From: Flavobacteriales bacterium
Lineage (GTDB): Bacteria > Bacteroidota > Bacteroidia > Flavobacteriales_D > Sanyastnellaceae
Length of the DNA: 5,585 nt
Assembly: GCA_027488055.1 (NCBI GenBank)
Contig: JAIYCK010000219.1
Coordinates: forward strand, 1-5,585
Direction: 5' to 3'
Shown here: positions 1 to 5,585 of the stretch, in pieces
How positions within the stretch are numbered: the stretch's first letter is position 1
Layout of the letters: the number at the start of each line of letters is the position of its first letter
Notes under the pieces: generated by a model
Databases searched by the model: none
What the model was told of the DNA's origin: nothing
The model's input: the letters and a program-made list of their open reading frames with translations, nothing else
Made by a program: the position numbers and the translations under genes

Positions 1-3
1 AGA

Positions 4-47
4 TATAAACCGAAGAGGCGCCTTGCAAGGCGCCTCTTCGGTTTATA
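4..47 (-). terminator. Perfect 44-bp palindrome, probable terminator of the amylase gene
   Basis: Both arms match without a mismatch for 22 bases each, centred between positions 25 and 26. As RNA this folds into a stem of about 20 bp closed by a UUGC or UGCA loop, with a GC-rich core (AGGCGCC / GGCGCCT). It begins 20 nt past the amylase stop codon, where an intrinsic terminator is expected. The minus-strand 3' side runs GGTTTATATCT, which is U-rich but not a clean U-tract. The run of seven A (47-53) lies on the gene side, so it gives U's before the hairpin, not after. A convergent gene left of the window could share it. Terminator role is inferred from position and stem strength; the palindrome itself is certain. 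Confidence 0.7.
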
Positions 48-66
48 AAAAAATCCAGCAATAGTA

Positions 67-2736
67 TCAATTTTTCACCACACGCAACACCTGCGTATCT
101 GCTGCCACCACACGGATGTAATAGATGCCCCCACTCAAAAGGGATAGACCATTGTTGAGATCCGAATTGGCCTGTTGCAAACTGCCTTGGTAGGTGTGGA
201 TCAATCGGCCTTCGGAGGACATCAATTGCAAGGTTATTTTTTCATCGTTGTTCCAATTGCCTTCTACGAGCAATTGAACCTCGCTATCGGTTGGATTGGG
301 AAACAAGGACCAGCGGCTCTCTTGCATGCTTGCCAACGCCTGTGCTTGTGCGTTAACTGTAAATACACCCATGCCCGATACCTCACCGTCGATGATTGCC
401 GAGGTCAGCACATCCAATTGACCATGCACAAACAAATGCGCTCCTTCTTCTACAATCAATTCATTGACTTCTACCGCTCCATTGACCATGGGCTGTGGAA
501 ATGCATTGGCCGTAATTATGGCCGTGCGCTCGGGGGTTGGCAATACACCCTCTTCCCAGTTGTCGGCATTGTTCCAAAAACTATCGCCTCCATTTCCACT
601 CCACACCGCGGCTTCATTCGCAGCCATCATGGAGTTCAAAGTAGGCACAGATGCAGGAGCCGTATACGCCACATTGACCCAGCATTTTTGTGTTGGATTC
701 GATGCCACATTGTTACGCACTTTGATGGTAATCCATCCCGTAAAATTGGGTATATAAGTGCCTGTCAAAGTTCCCAAGCCACTCTTGTTATTCAGCAATG
801 TGCCCCCAGCATTATACAAGCCGATATACAGCGCCTTTGTAGCATTGGCTGGATACAAGGTATAGGTGACCGTCTTGCCGCTTTCGACATATATCTTTCC
901 AGCCGTTCTGAAATTCGTGGACGAGGCGGGAATAGCTCCACCTTGCACCAATGAACTGGCATGCTTGTCGCCTAAATCATCGGCCATTTCCCATTCTTGA
1001 ACAGTCACCGCATTGCGCGATGGATTGTACACCACACCATCCTTTCCCACAGGAGCCCACACACTATAACCATGTCTGCCTGCAATATTCAAACTTGGAT
1101 CCACAGGAGGTGTGCTGATGGGCGCCCAACCGTTGGCATCCACTGTGACTGTAGTTGCACCATTGGCGCCGCTATAATCTTTGAGCACTGTGCCTGGCGC
1201 AAATCCTGTATACACCCATTGATTTTGCCACGTGTTCCATGCGTCAGTGATTCCGATGAGTGCTTTACCCGCACGTGATATAATCAAATAATCAGCCGAT
1301 GCATGTGGCACTTGATAAGCCCCTGATTTGAAATCCAAGGCCTGATGGCACCAGATCAAATTGGCCAAATCTTGGCGCACAGGAAGCGATGAGTTCAACT
1401 TCGGATTGTGATTCCAGCGATTGCCACTGTATCCAATATCAAAAAGATCTTCAAAGAAAATCTGTGGGTTTCCATCCATCGCAAATATGACCGCATAGGC
1501 AGTAGACATCCGTGGTTCGTTTGGCTCGATGTGCGGAGACAATTCACTGGATGAATTCCAACCCGTATAGTTACCCGTGCTGCTCACTTGAGGGCGGAAG
1601 GTGTCGTGATTATTCACAAAAGGCACTGTGCGGTGCACATAGGTATTGGTGTTGGCATAATACTGTATACGCTCATTTTGCTGCGCAGCGGGGAGGGATG
1701 CCATATCAAAATTTCCCATGCCGTAGACCAAGCCATATAAACCACCAGCGCTATCAAATCCACGCAGATTGAAATCGAAAGTACCCATCATTTTTTCGCC
1801 AGTGGCAGCAGCAATATTGTTGACATAATTATCAAGCTCGGTTTTACCGCCTACATATTCACCTACGTTGAACATGGCTTCATTGCCCTTGGCCCATGTA
1901 GGCAACAAGTATTTTACATTGTAAGAAAAATCCTCTTGCACGTAGGTTGGAAAATGCTTCACCGCGTCCCAGCGAAAACCATCCACACCCGATTGTTTTT
2001 TCATCCACATGATCCAGTTGCGGCCTTCGTTGCGCATGTAATTCGCAGCTTGTGTGGGATTAAAACCTACCACATTGCTGCTCACACCCGTCGCATTGCT
2101 TTCATAGGAAATGTCGGGACCAAACCAGGCTGAACAGATGTCACCAGTCGTGCAATTGTTGTTTTGGTTGGGATAAAAATTCGTGTAGTTTTTGGGCCAT
2201 CTGCCATTGCGCGCCCAATAATTGGATTGTGTTTCTGCGGTTGCTGGCTTAGCATAAGAGACGTACCGAAAATTCTTATAGCCACTGTTGGAGGCCATGG
2301 AGAACGAATTGGGATCTTGCCCTCCAGCCCCCGTTGCACTGCCGGCGGAATTGACATGGTTCAGCACCACATCTTGAATGACCTCGAGGCCATTGGCGTG
2401 GAGAATTGCAATCATGCGCAGGTACTCGTCCTTGGTGCCCAAACGCGTTTGAGTCGCACCCTTTTGAAACTTATCGCCGAGGTCATAGTGATCGAACGGA
2501 GCATAGCCTACATAGCCTGGACTTTCATTTTTTGAAGCCGGTGGAATCCAAATCGCATCGATGCCCATGGCCTTGAGACGCGGCGCTAAATCGGCCAGAT
2601 AATTGGCCCAATCATCGTGGTAATTGCTGTTGTAATAGTCCCACCAGAAGGCTTGCAGGACAACTTTTTTGACAGTGGTTTGGGCTGCGATTCCACATGA
2701 CATCAACAGCGCAAATGCAATAGATAGCGCTCTCAT
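67..2736 (-). CDS. Secreted multi-domain alpha-amylase (GH13, GH13_5-like) with T9SS sorting tail
   Basis: Endo-acting alpha-1,4-glucanase of 889 aa, predicted to be exported and released or surface-anchored by T9SS to hydrolyse starch-like glucans. Residues 1-19 (MRALSIAFALLMSCGIAAQ) are a Sec signal peptide, probably cut at A-A|Q. The GH13 barrel (about 25-475) shows region I DVVLNH (122-127), region II GFRWDAVKH (nucleophile D257), region III NVGEYVGG (acid/base E293) and region IV FVNNHD (D378). The text around these resembles liquefying bacterial amylases of subfamily GH13_5. Domain C follows to about 560. Next is a beta-sandwich (about 581-694, starting EWEMADDLGD) like the DUF1939-type domain of Bacteroidota amylases, then a W-x-G/NW-type beta domain (about 709-795). 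The type A sorting domain (about 809-889) has FPNPT near its start and GGIYYIRV near its end. Cys195 and Cys201 could form a disulphide. The open frame extends 15 codons further, to 2781, but the start at 2736 gives the clean signal peptide and avoids running through a probable promoter. Family is certain; exact specificity is not. Confidence 0.95.
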   Translation of the reverse strand: MRALSIAFALLMSCGIAAQTTVKKVVLQAFWWDYYNSNYHDDWANYLADLAPRLKAMGIDAIWIPPASKNESPGYVGYAPFDHYDLGDKFQKGATQTRLGTKDEYLRMIAILHANGLEVIQDVVLNHVNSAGSATGAGGQDPNSFSMASNSGYKNFRYVSYAKPATAETQSNYWARNGRWPKNYTNFYPNQNNNCTTGDICSAWFGPDISYESNATGVSSNVVGFNPTQAANYMRNEGRNWIMWMKKQSGVDGFRWDAVKHFPTYVQEDFSYNVKYLLPTWAKGNEAMFNVGEYVGGKTELDNYVNNIAAATGEKMMGTFDFNLRGFDSAGGLYGLVYGMGNFDMASLPAAQQNERIQYYANTNTYVHRTVPFVNNHDTFRPQVSSTGNYTGWNSSSELSPHIEPNEPRMSTAYAVIFAMDGNPQIFFEDLFDIGYSGNRWNHNPKLNSSLPVRQDLANLIWCHQALDFKSGAYQVPHASADYLIISRAGKALIGITDAWNTWQNQWVYTGFAPGTVLKDYSGANGATTVTVDANGWAPISTPPVDPSLNIAGRHGYSVWAPVGKDGVVYNPSRNAVTVQEWEMADDLGDKHASSLVQGGAIPASSTNFRTAGKIYVESGKTVTYTLYPANATKALYIGLYNAGGTLLNNKSGLGTLTGTYIPNFTGWITIKVRNNVASNPTQKCWVNVAYTAPASVPTLNSMMAANEAAVWSGNGGDSFWNNADNWEEGVLPTPERTAIITANAFPQPMVNGAVEVNELIVEEGAHLFVHGQLDVLTSAIIDGEVSGMGVFTVNAQAQALASMQESRWSLFPNPTDSEVQLLVEGNWNNDEKITLQLMSSEGRLIHTYQGSLQQANSDLNNGLSLLSGGIYYIRVVAADTQVLRVVKN

Positions 2737-2757
2737 TTCGATAAGGTTAAGATGCAT

Positions 2758-2765
2758 CGAATGTA
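2758..2765 (-). promoter_or_regulatory. Possible -7 box (TACATTCG) for the amylase gene
   Basis: On the minus strand this reads TACATTCG, one base from the Bacteroidota -7 consensus TAnnTTTG. It would start transcription near 2750-2753, giving a leader of about 15 nt before the ATG at 2736. It lies inside the longer open frame that could start at 2781, so if it is real it supports the shorter start. I see no convincing -33 TTG element about 20 bp upstream. Confidence 0.35.
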
Positions 2766-2787
2766 AGCGTATTTCGCACACTTAGGT

Positions 2788-2795
2788 TATCTTTG
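2788..2795 (+). promoter_or_regulatory. Bacteroidota -7 box (TATCTTTG) for the small cationic protein gene
   Basis: An exact match to TAnnTTTG. Transcription would begin near 2800-2803, giving a leader of about 65 nt before the ATG at 2867. The -33 element is not clear. The leader is T-rich then A-rich, with an A7 run ending about 8 nt before the start codon, consistent with A-rich, Shine-Dalgarno-poor initiation regions in this phylum. The box is about 25 bp from the candidate amylase promoter on the other strand, so the two start regions are nearly back to back. Confidence 0.6.
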
Positions 2796-2866
2796 ACACA
2801 ACTTTTGCAATTCCTTTTTTCCACAATAAGCAACCGACAGAGACGTTCTCACAAAAAAATCGAGCT

Positions 2867-3094
2867 ATGAAACGAATCCTTTTGATCATCGCACTCCTCG
2901 CCTTCTTCACTCCAGAGCAAAGCATTGCCCAGTCCAAATCGAGCAGCAAAGGATTCGATTATTCATCGCATGCGAAATTGAACAAAAAGGCTCAACGCTG
3001 GAAAATGCGCCGATCCAAAGCTGCCAAAGGTGATATGACCAATACGCAATGCAGTGTAAGAAAGACGCGCCGGGCTGCACGAAAGGCGGGTTAG
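2867..3094 (+). CDS. Small exported, strongly basic protein of unknown function
   Basis: 75 aa; I do not recognise a family. Residues 1-21 (MKRILLIIALLAF and on to SIA) form a typical Sec signal peptide, with probable signal peptidase I cleavage before Q22, as is common in Bacteroidota. The remaining 54 residues hold 10 Lys and 7 Arg against 2 Asp and no Glu, net about +15. The order is a Ser/Lys stretch, GFDYSSH, a Lys/Arg-rich centre (KKAQRWKMRR), a GDMTNTQC segment with the only Cys (C62), and a Lys/Arg/Ala tail. The reality of the gene rests on the signal peptide, a perfect upstream -7 box and an A-rich initiation region. The stop overlaps the stop of the convergent peptidase gene. It might bind a polyanion such as LPS, DNA or acidic glycan, or be a cationic antimicrobial-like peptide; both are guesses from charge alone. 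Confidence 0.75.
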   Translation: MKRILLIIALLAFFTPEQSIAQSKSSSKGFDYSSHAKLNKKAQRWKMRRSKAAKGDMTNTQCSVRKTRRAARKAG

Positions 3095-4119
3095 AGTTTC
3101 TTCAACCACTCCACTAACCCCTGAAAATACACCTGCTGATCGTCATACAAGGACATGTGACTTCCATTGGGGCAATACAGATGTGAACCCTTGGGCATTT
3201 GGTCGGCCATCCATTTCATGTGGGTGGGATCCATGGTGTCGTCCTTGGCACCGATAGTGAGGCACGGAATGCGAATATTTTTCATATCGCCGCTGCGGTC
3301 CCAATGGGTGAGCTTGCCTGCAATACCAAATTCACTTGGACCTTGCATCGTGACATACAGCGATGCATTGAGTGCTGCAAAAGAGCGATTGATCGGGTCA
3401 GGCCATTGCTGCAGCGGAATCTTACAAATGTGCTGCTGATAGTAGTGTGCGTTGAGTAATTCCATGTAACGCGGGTTGCTAAACGCATTGGCTTTTTCCA
3501 ACGCACGAATTTCCGCCAAAACAGCAGTATCCATTTGCATAGCCAACACCTCATCGGCGTATTTGCCGTAATCGGGACAACTGCTCATCATGTTAGAAAC
3601 AACCAATCCTTTGAGTTTGTCCTGATGGGTGATCGCGTATTCCATCGCCAAAATACCACCCCACGAGTGGCCTAGCAAAACGCAATTGGTACTATCCAAT
3701 TTCAAGGCCATGCGCACCTGTTCCAACTCGTCTACATAGCGACTCAAGTCCCACATCGCTGTATCGTTGGGATTGTCGCTGAAACCACAACCCAATTGAT
3801 CATAGTAAATAAACTCAATGTCGTTGCGCGGGAAAAAATTCTCGAAACACTCAAAGTATTCGTGTGAGCAGCCTGGACCTCCGGAGAGCAGCAGCACCCG
3901 CAATTTTGGATTGTTGCCCACTTGTTTGGTCCACACAAAAAATGAATCTTTGGGAGTACCAATTTTAATGCGGCGTATCCCGCCGTCTTGAATGCCACTT
4001 TCGGGCATTGAAAAATAGTCACGCACTGGAGGTCCTGCATCCCTGGTCGTGCAGCTCGCAACGGTGATGATGAGTAAAAACACGCAGGCCACTATGGACC
4101 AAGAAAATGATCGTTTCAT
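3091..4119 (-). CDS. Lipoprotein proline iminopeptidase-family alpha/beta hydrolase (peptidase S33, tricorn F1-like)
   Basis: 342 aa, predicted aminopeptidase that removes N-terminal residues, classically proline, from short peptides. Residues 1-22 are a lipoprotein signal with lipobox V-A-S-C, lipid anchor at C23. The residues after it (TTRDAG) do not match the usual surface-export signal, so a periplasm-facing anchor is likelier. The alpha/beta hydrolase fold shows SGGPGCSH (79-86), YYDQLGCGFS (105-114), the nucleophile elbow GHSWGG (S152), Asp293 in GAKDD and His321 in GSHMS, giving a complete triad. The cap-domain stretch QGPSEFGIAG (259-268) and HQDKLKGLVVS (165-175) closely resemble archaeal tricorn-interacting factor F1. 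The Glu of GPSEF (E263) and D294 fall where F1 has the acidic residues that hold the substrate amino end. The oxyanion-hole motif, usually HGGPG, has Ser in place of His. A different amide or ester hydrolase activity is possible. Confidence 0.9.
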   Translation of the reverse strand: MKRSFSWSIVACVFLLIITVASCTTRDAGPPVRDYFSMPESGIQDGGIRRIKIGTPKDSFFVWTKQVGNNPKLRVLLLSGGPGCSHEYFECFENFFPRNDIEFIYYDQLGCGFSDNPNDTAMWDLSRYVDELEQVRMALKLDSTNCVLLGHSWGGILAMEYAITHQDKLKGLVVSNMMSSCPDYGKYADEVLAMQMDTAVLAEIRALEKANAFSNPRYMELLNAHYYQQHICKIPLQQWPDPINRSFAALNASLYVTMQGPSEFGIAGKLTHWDRSGDMKNIRIPCLTIGAKDDTMDPTHMKWMADQMPKGSHLYCPNGSHMSLYDDQQVYFQGLVEWLKKL

Positions 4120-4123
4120 TTTT

Positions 4124-4131
4124 CAAAAATA
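4124..4131 (-). promoter_or_regulatory. Bacteroidota -7 box (TATTTTTG) abutting the peptidase start codon
   Basis: On the minus strand this reads TATTTTTG, an exact TAnnTTTG match, ending only 4 nt before the ATG at 4119. Since transcription normally begins a few bases past this box, the mRNA would be leaderless or nearly so. The sequence is A/T-rich, so a chance match is possible, and no -33 TTTG sits at the right distance (the nearest, at 4162-4165, is about 30 bp away). Confidence 0.4.
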
Positions 4132-4245
4132 GATGAAAAGGAGTTCGATCAGTGGGCTTACCAAAATCTATCCTTGTGCTGAACCATTCAACCTTCATTT
4201 GTGGAATTTCAACATTTAAATCCTCCCTGCGCGCATAATCCGTCG

Positions 4246-4253
4246 TTACTTCG
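4246..4253 (+). promoter_or_regulatory. Weak candidate -7 box (TTACTTCG) for the DUF457 gene
   Basis: TTACTTCG differs from TAnnTTTG at two positions but sits 17 nt before the GTG start, which would give a very short leader. An alternative, TATCCTTG at 4169-4176 (one mismatch), would give a leader of about 90 nt. The sequence alone does not decide between them. The whole 4120-4270 spacer separates divergent genes, so some plus-strand promoter must lie in it. Confidence 0.25.
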
Positions 4254-4270
4254 CATCAAATAAATTACAC

Positions 4271-5299
4271 GTGGATTCACTCTCACAGATCGTATTGGGC
4301 GCCGCAGTTGGCGAAGTCATGCTTGGCAAACGCATTGGTAACAAAGCTCAGTTATTGGGCGCAGTAGCAGGCACCATTCCCGATTTGGATGTGTTTATGA
4401 CAGTGCTCTCCACCGATCCCTTTGCTTCCTTGATTTTACATCGGGGCTACAGCCATAGCATGTTCTTCCATATCCTATTGGCCTTGCCGTTTGCATGGAT
4501 GACCTACCGCGGATTTAAGCGAAATATTTCATTTGGCAAATGGTACGCATTCTGGTACCTCGGATTTTTCACGCATACCATTTTGGACTGTTTCACCACA
4601 TTTGGCACCCAATTGTTATTGCCCTTCACCAATCATCAAGTAGGCTTCAACAACATTGCCGTGGTGGATCCATTTTGGACATTGCCGTTTATGATTTTCC
4701 TTTTGATCTGTCTGTTTATACGACGTGAAAAACCAGCTCGATTGAAAATGGCTTGGGCGGGAGTAAGTTGGGCGGTGTTGTATATGGGCTTCACCTTTGT
4801 GAATAAATACAATGTCCACCAGCATTTCAGTGAGGAGCTCACGCGACAAGGCATCGTGTATGAAAATCTTTCTACCTCGCCTAGTATATTCAACAATTTC
4901 TTGTGGTCAGGCATTGCACGCAGCGGTGACACTTTGTATGTGGGCGAATACAGTTGGTTGCAAGAGCGCCCAACGATCAAATGGCACGCTTACGCTTGCA
5001 ATCCAGGAGCATTTGAGCGCTGGGGGGACCGACGAGCGGTGGAAACCTTGCTGTGGTTTGGACAAGGCATGAGTATCGCTGAAGAAGTGGGCGACGAATT
5101 GCATGTAACCACTTTGAAATGGGGCCGCGGTGATTTTACCAAAACAGACACCAAAGACACCTTTCCATTCTACTGGCGCTTGTATCAAGAAAACGGCGAA
5201 TACAAAGCTGAAGAAGTACAACCCGATTGGGGCAAGGAAGAGTTCAATGAGGTATTCAACAAGTTGATCCGACGCACATGGACGGCGGATGATTATTGA
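4271..5299 (+). CDS. YdjM/DUF457-family membrane-bound metal-dependent hydrolase with C-terminal extension
   Basis: 342 aa, inner-membrane protein of the family annotated as LexA-regulated, membrane-bound, metal-dependent hydrolase (E. coli YdjM type); its substrate is unknown. The start is GTG: no in-frame ATG lies close upstream, and MDSLSQIVLGAAVGE is the conserved family N-terminus. Candidate metal ligands are the conserved IPDLD (D38, D40), LHRGYSHS (H57, H62) and THTILD (H102, D106). Hydrophobic segments lie at about 64-80, 92-112, 135-150 and 160-177. Residues from about 178 to 342 form a mostly polar domain rich in Trp, Tyr and acidic residues, absent from the short E. coli-type proteins of about 200 aa. 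The gene is divergent from the peptidase gene, and no SOS box is evident upstream. Family assignment is firm from the motifs; enzymatic activity is inferred from the family name only. Confidence 0.9.
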   Translation: MDSLSQIVLGAAVGEVMLGKRIGNKAQLLGAVAGTIPDLDVFMTVLSTDPFASLILHRGYSHSMFFHILLALPFAWMTYRGFKRNISFGKWYAFWYLGFFTHTILDCFTTFGTQLLLPFTNHQVGFNNIAVVDPFWTLPFMIFLLICLFIRREKPARLKMAWAGVSWAVLYMGFTFVNKYNVHQHFSEELTRQGIVYENLSTSPSIFNNFLWSGIARSGDTLYVGEYSWLQERPTIKWHAYACNPGAFERWGDRRAVETLLWFGQGMSIAEEVGDELHVTTLKWGRGDFTKTDTKDTFPFYWRLYQENGEYKAEEVQPDWGKEEFNEVFNKLIRRTWTADDY

Positions 5300-5496
5300 T
5301 TGCCATTCATCGTTGGTCTTTCGTGTATATTCAGACTTGATGAAAAGCGAAAGCATGTCAACTTCACCATTCTACAAGCTCCAAAATCTGACATCGCAGT
5401 GATCCATTTTATGCGCTTGTTTTGGGATGTGAATCCAACGGACCTAAAAGTTATCCCCAATATCCAATCACCTCCAAGAAGGCAGACGGCAATTCT

Positions 5497-5504
5497 TACT
5501 TTTG
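5497..5504 (+). promoter_or_regulatory. Bacteroidota -7 box (TACTTTTG) for the DUF2130 gene
   Basis: An exact TAnnTTTG match, which would start transcription near 5509-5512 and give a leader of about 40 nt before the ATG at 5550. The -33 element is not obvious. The predicted leader would contain the whole hairpin at 5518-5539. Confidence 0.55.
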
Positions 5505-5517
5505 GTACATAATTAAG

Positions 5518-5539
5518 CCTTTTGCCCCAATTGCAAAGG
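5518..5539 (+). promoter_or_regulatory. Leader hairpin overlapping the ribosome binding site
   Basis: CCTTTTGC (5518-5525) can pair with GCAAAGG (5533-5539): seven base pairs with one bulged T (5520 or 5521) and a 7-nt loop, CCCAATT. The 3' arm includes most of the AAAGGAG Shine-Dalgarno site, so the folded form would hide it. The stem is short, and a regulatory role is inference. Confidence 0.35.
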
Positions 5540-5541
5540 AG
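5535..5541 (+). promoter_or_regulatory. Shine-Dalgarno site (AAAGGAG) of the DUF2130 gene
   Basis: AAAGGAG lies 8 nt before the ATG at 5550, a good spacing. It is notable because the other starts in this window have no clear Shine-Dalgarno sequence, as is usual in Bacteroidota. It supports the 5550 start of the truncated gene. Confidence 0.65.
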
Positions 5542-5549
5542 CGCTTGCC

Positions 5550-5585
5550 ATGAACGAAATAAAATGCCCCAAATGCCACGAAGTC
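5550..5585 (+). CDS. N-terminal fragment of a probable DUF2130-family protein (cut by the window end)
   Basis: Only 12 codons are visible, reading MNEIKCPKCHEV and running off the window. This closely matches the usual opening of DUF2130 proteins, which begin with M-x-E-I-K-C-P-x-C-G and continue into a long, largely coiled-coil protein of unknown function. The two Cys (C6, C9) form a CxxC zinc-ribbon-like knuckle. The start is supported by an AAAGGAG site 8 nt upstream and a TAnnTTTG box about 45 nt upstream. With so little sequence, another zinc-ribbon protein cannot be ruled out. Confidence 0.6.
   Translation, partial: MNEIKCPKCHEV

Larger units (their letters stand above)
5300..5549 (+). 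other. 250-bp spacer between the DUF457 gene and the next gene
   Basis: No complete gene can be supported here. I see no strong hairpin terminator just after the stop at 5299. A 20-codon frame (5340-5402, starting MKSESMSTSPFYK) and a 33-codon frame (5411-5512, starting MRLFWDVNP) are open but short. The second begins with a string resembling the start of some Bacteroidota domain proteins, so it could be a gene remnant. The right end carries the promoter box, hairpin and ribosome binding site of the gene starting at 5550. Confidence 0.6.

Noticed and set aside
175..954. 259-codon plus-strand open frame opposite the amylase gene
   Set aside because: It lies wholly antisense to the well-supported amylase C-terminal half, has no signal, motif or recognisable family, and its composition (many Cys, His, Arg) is typical of an antisense shadow.
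2691..2736. Lipobox-like L-M-S-C in the amylase signal peptide
   Set aside because: The Cys comes only 14 residues in and an A-A|Q signal peptidase I site follows. Proteins with a T9SS tail normally use signal peptidase I, so a lipoprotein is unlikely.
2737..2781. Amylase start 15 codons upstream (MCEIRLHSMH...)
   Set aside because: It would bury the signal peptide behind a charged leader and run through the candidate -7 box; the Met at 2736 starts a standard signal peptide.
4129..4171. Six-base inverted repeat ATAGAT / ATCTAT in the 4120-4270 spacer as an operator
   Set aside because: Six bases separated by about 31 nt is expected by chance in A/T-rich DNA.
4907..5356. 149-codon minus-strand open frame opposite the DUF457 gene
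   Set aside because: Mostly antisense to a gene with firm family motifs, with no recognisable domain; the hydrophobic patches mirror the coding strand.
5340..5402. 20-codon frame starting MKSESMSTSPFYK
   Set aside because: Too short and without an SD, clear promoter or recognisable motif to call a gene; mentioned only as part of the spacer.
1..5585. CRISPR arrays, tRNA or rRNA genes, insertion sequences, attachment sites
   Set aside because: No spaced direct repeats, cloverleaf-like segments, transposase motifs or terminal inverted repeats were seen on reading both strands.

Overview
This window looks like ordinary chromosome from a member of the Bacteroidota, probably a Flavobacteriales-like or related lineage. 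Three things point there. The large secreted enzyme ends in a type IX secretion (T9SS, Por) sorting domain. The signal peptides end in the A-Q pattern common in this phylum. Several genes are preceded by the Bacteroidota -7 promoter box TAnnTTTG instead of an E. coli-like -10. Base composition is moderate, close to half G+C by eye. No rRNA, tRNA, CRISPR array, insertion sequence or phage gene is visible.

Layout, left to right. Positions 4-47 are a perfect palindrome, read as the terminator of the gene beside it. On the minus strand, 67-2736 encodes a secreted multi-domain alpha-amylase: GH13 catalytic domain with all four conserved regions, a beta-sandwich domain, a second beta-rich repeat-like domain, and the T9SS tail. 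Divergent from it, 2867-3094 on the plus strand encodes a tiny, very basic exported protein of unknown function. It runs into a convergent gene, 3091-4119 on the minus strand, whose stop codon overlaps its own. That gene encodes a lipoprotein of the proline iminopeptidase (S33, tricorn factor F1-like) family. After a 151-bp divergent promoter region, 4271-5299 on the plus strand encodes a membrane protein of the YdjM/DUF457 metal-dependent hydrolase family, with a GTG start and a long C-terminal extension. A 250-bp spacer follows, holding a promoter box, a possible gene remnant and a hairpin over a Shine-Dalgarno site. The first 12 codons of a probable DUF2130 protein close the window.

How the genes fit together. 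The strands alternate (-, +, -, +, +), so each gene is probably its own transcription unit and there is no obvious operon. Two products suggest degradation of external polymers: the amylase cuts starch or glycogen-type alpha-glucans outside the cell, and the peptidase lipoprotein trims peptides at the envelope. No SusC/SusD pair or other starch-utilisation gene is in view, so the amylase is not in a visible polysaccharide utilisation locus. I did not find a clear new multi-gene system. The least explained item is the small cationic exported protein.
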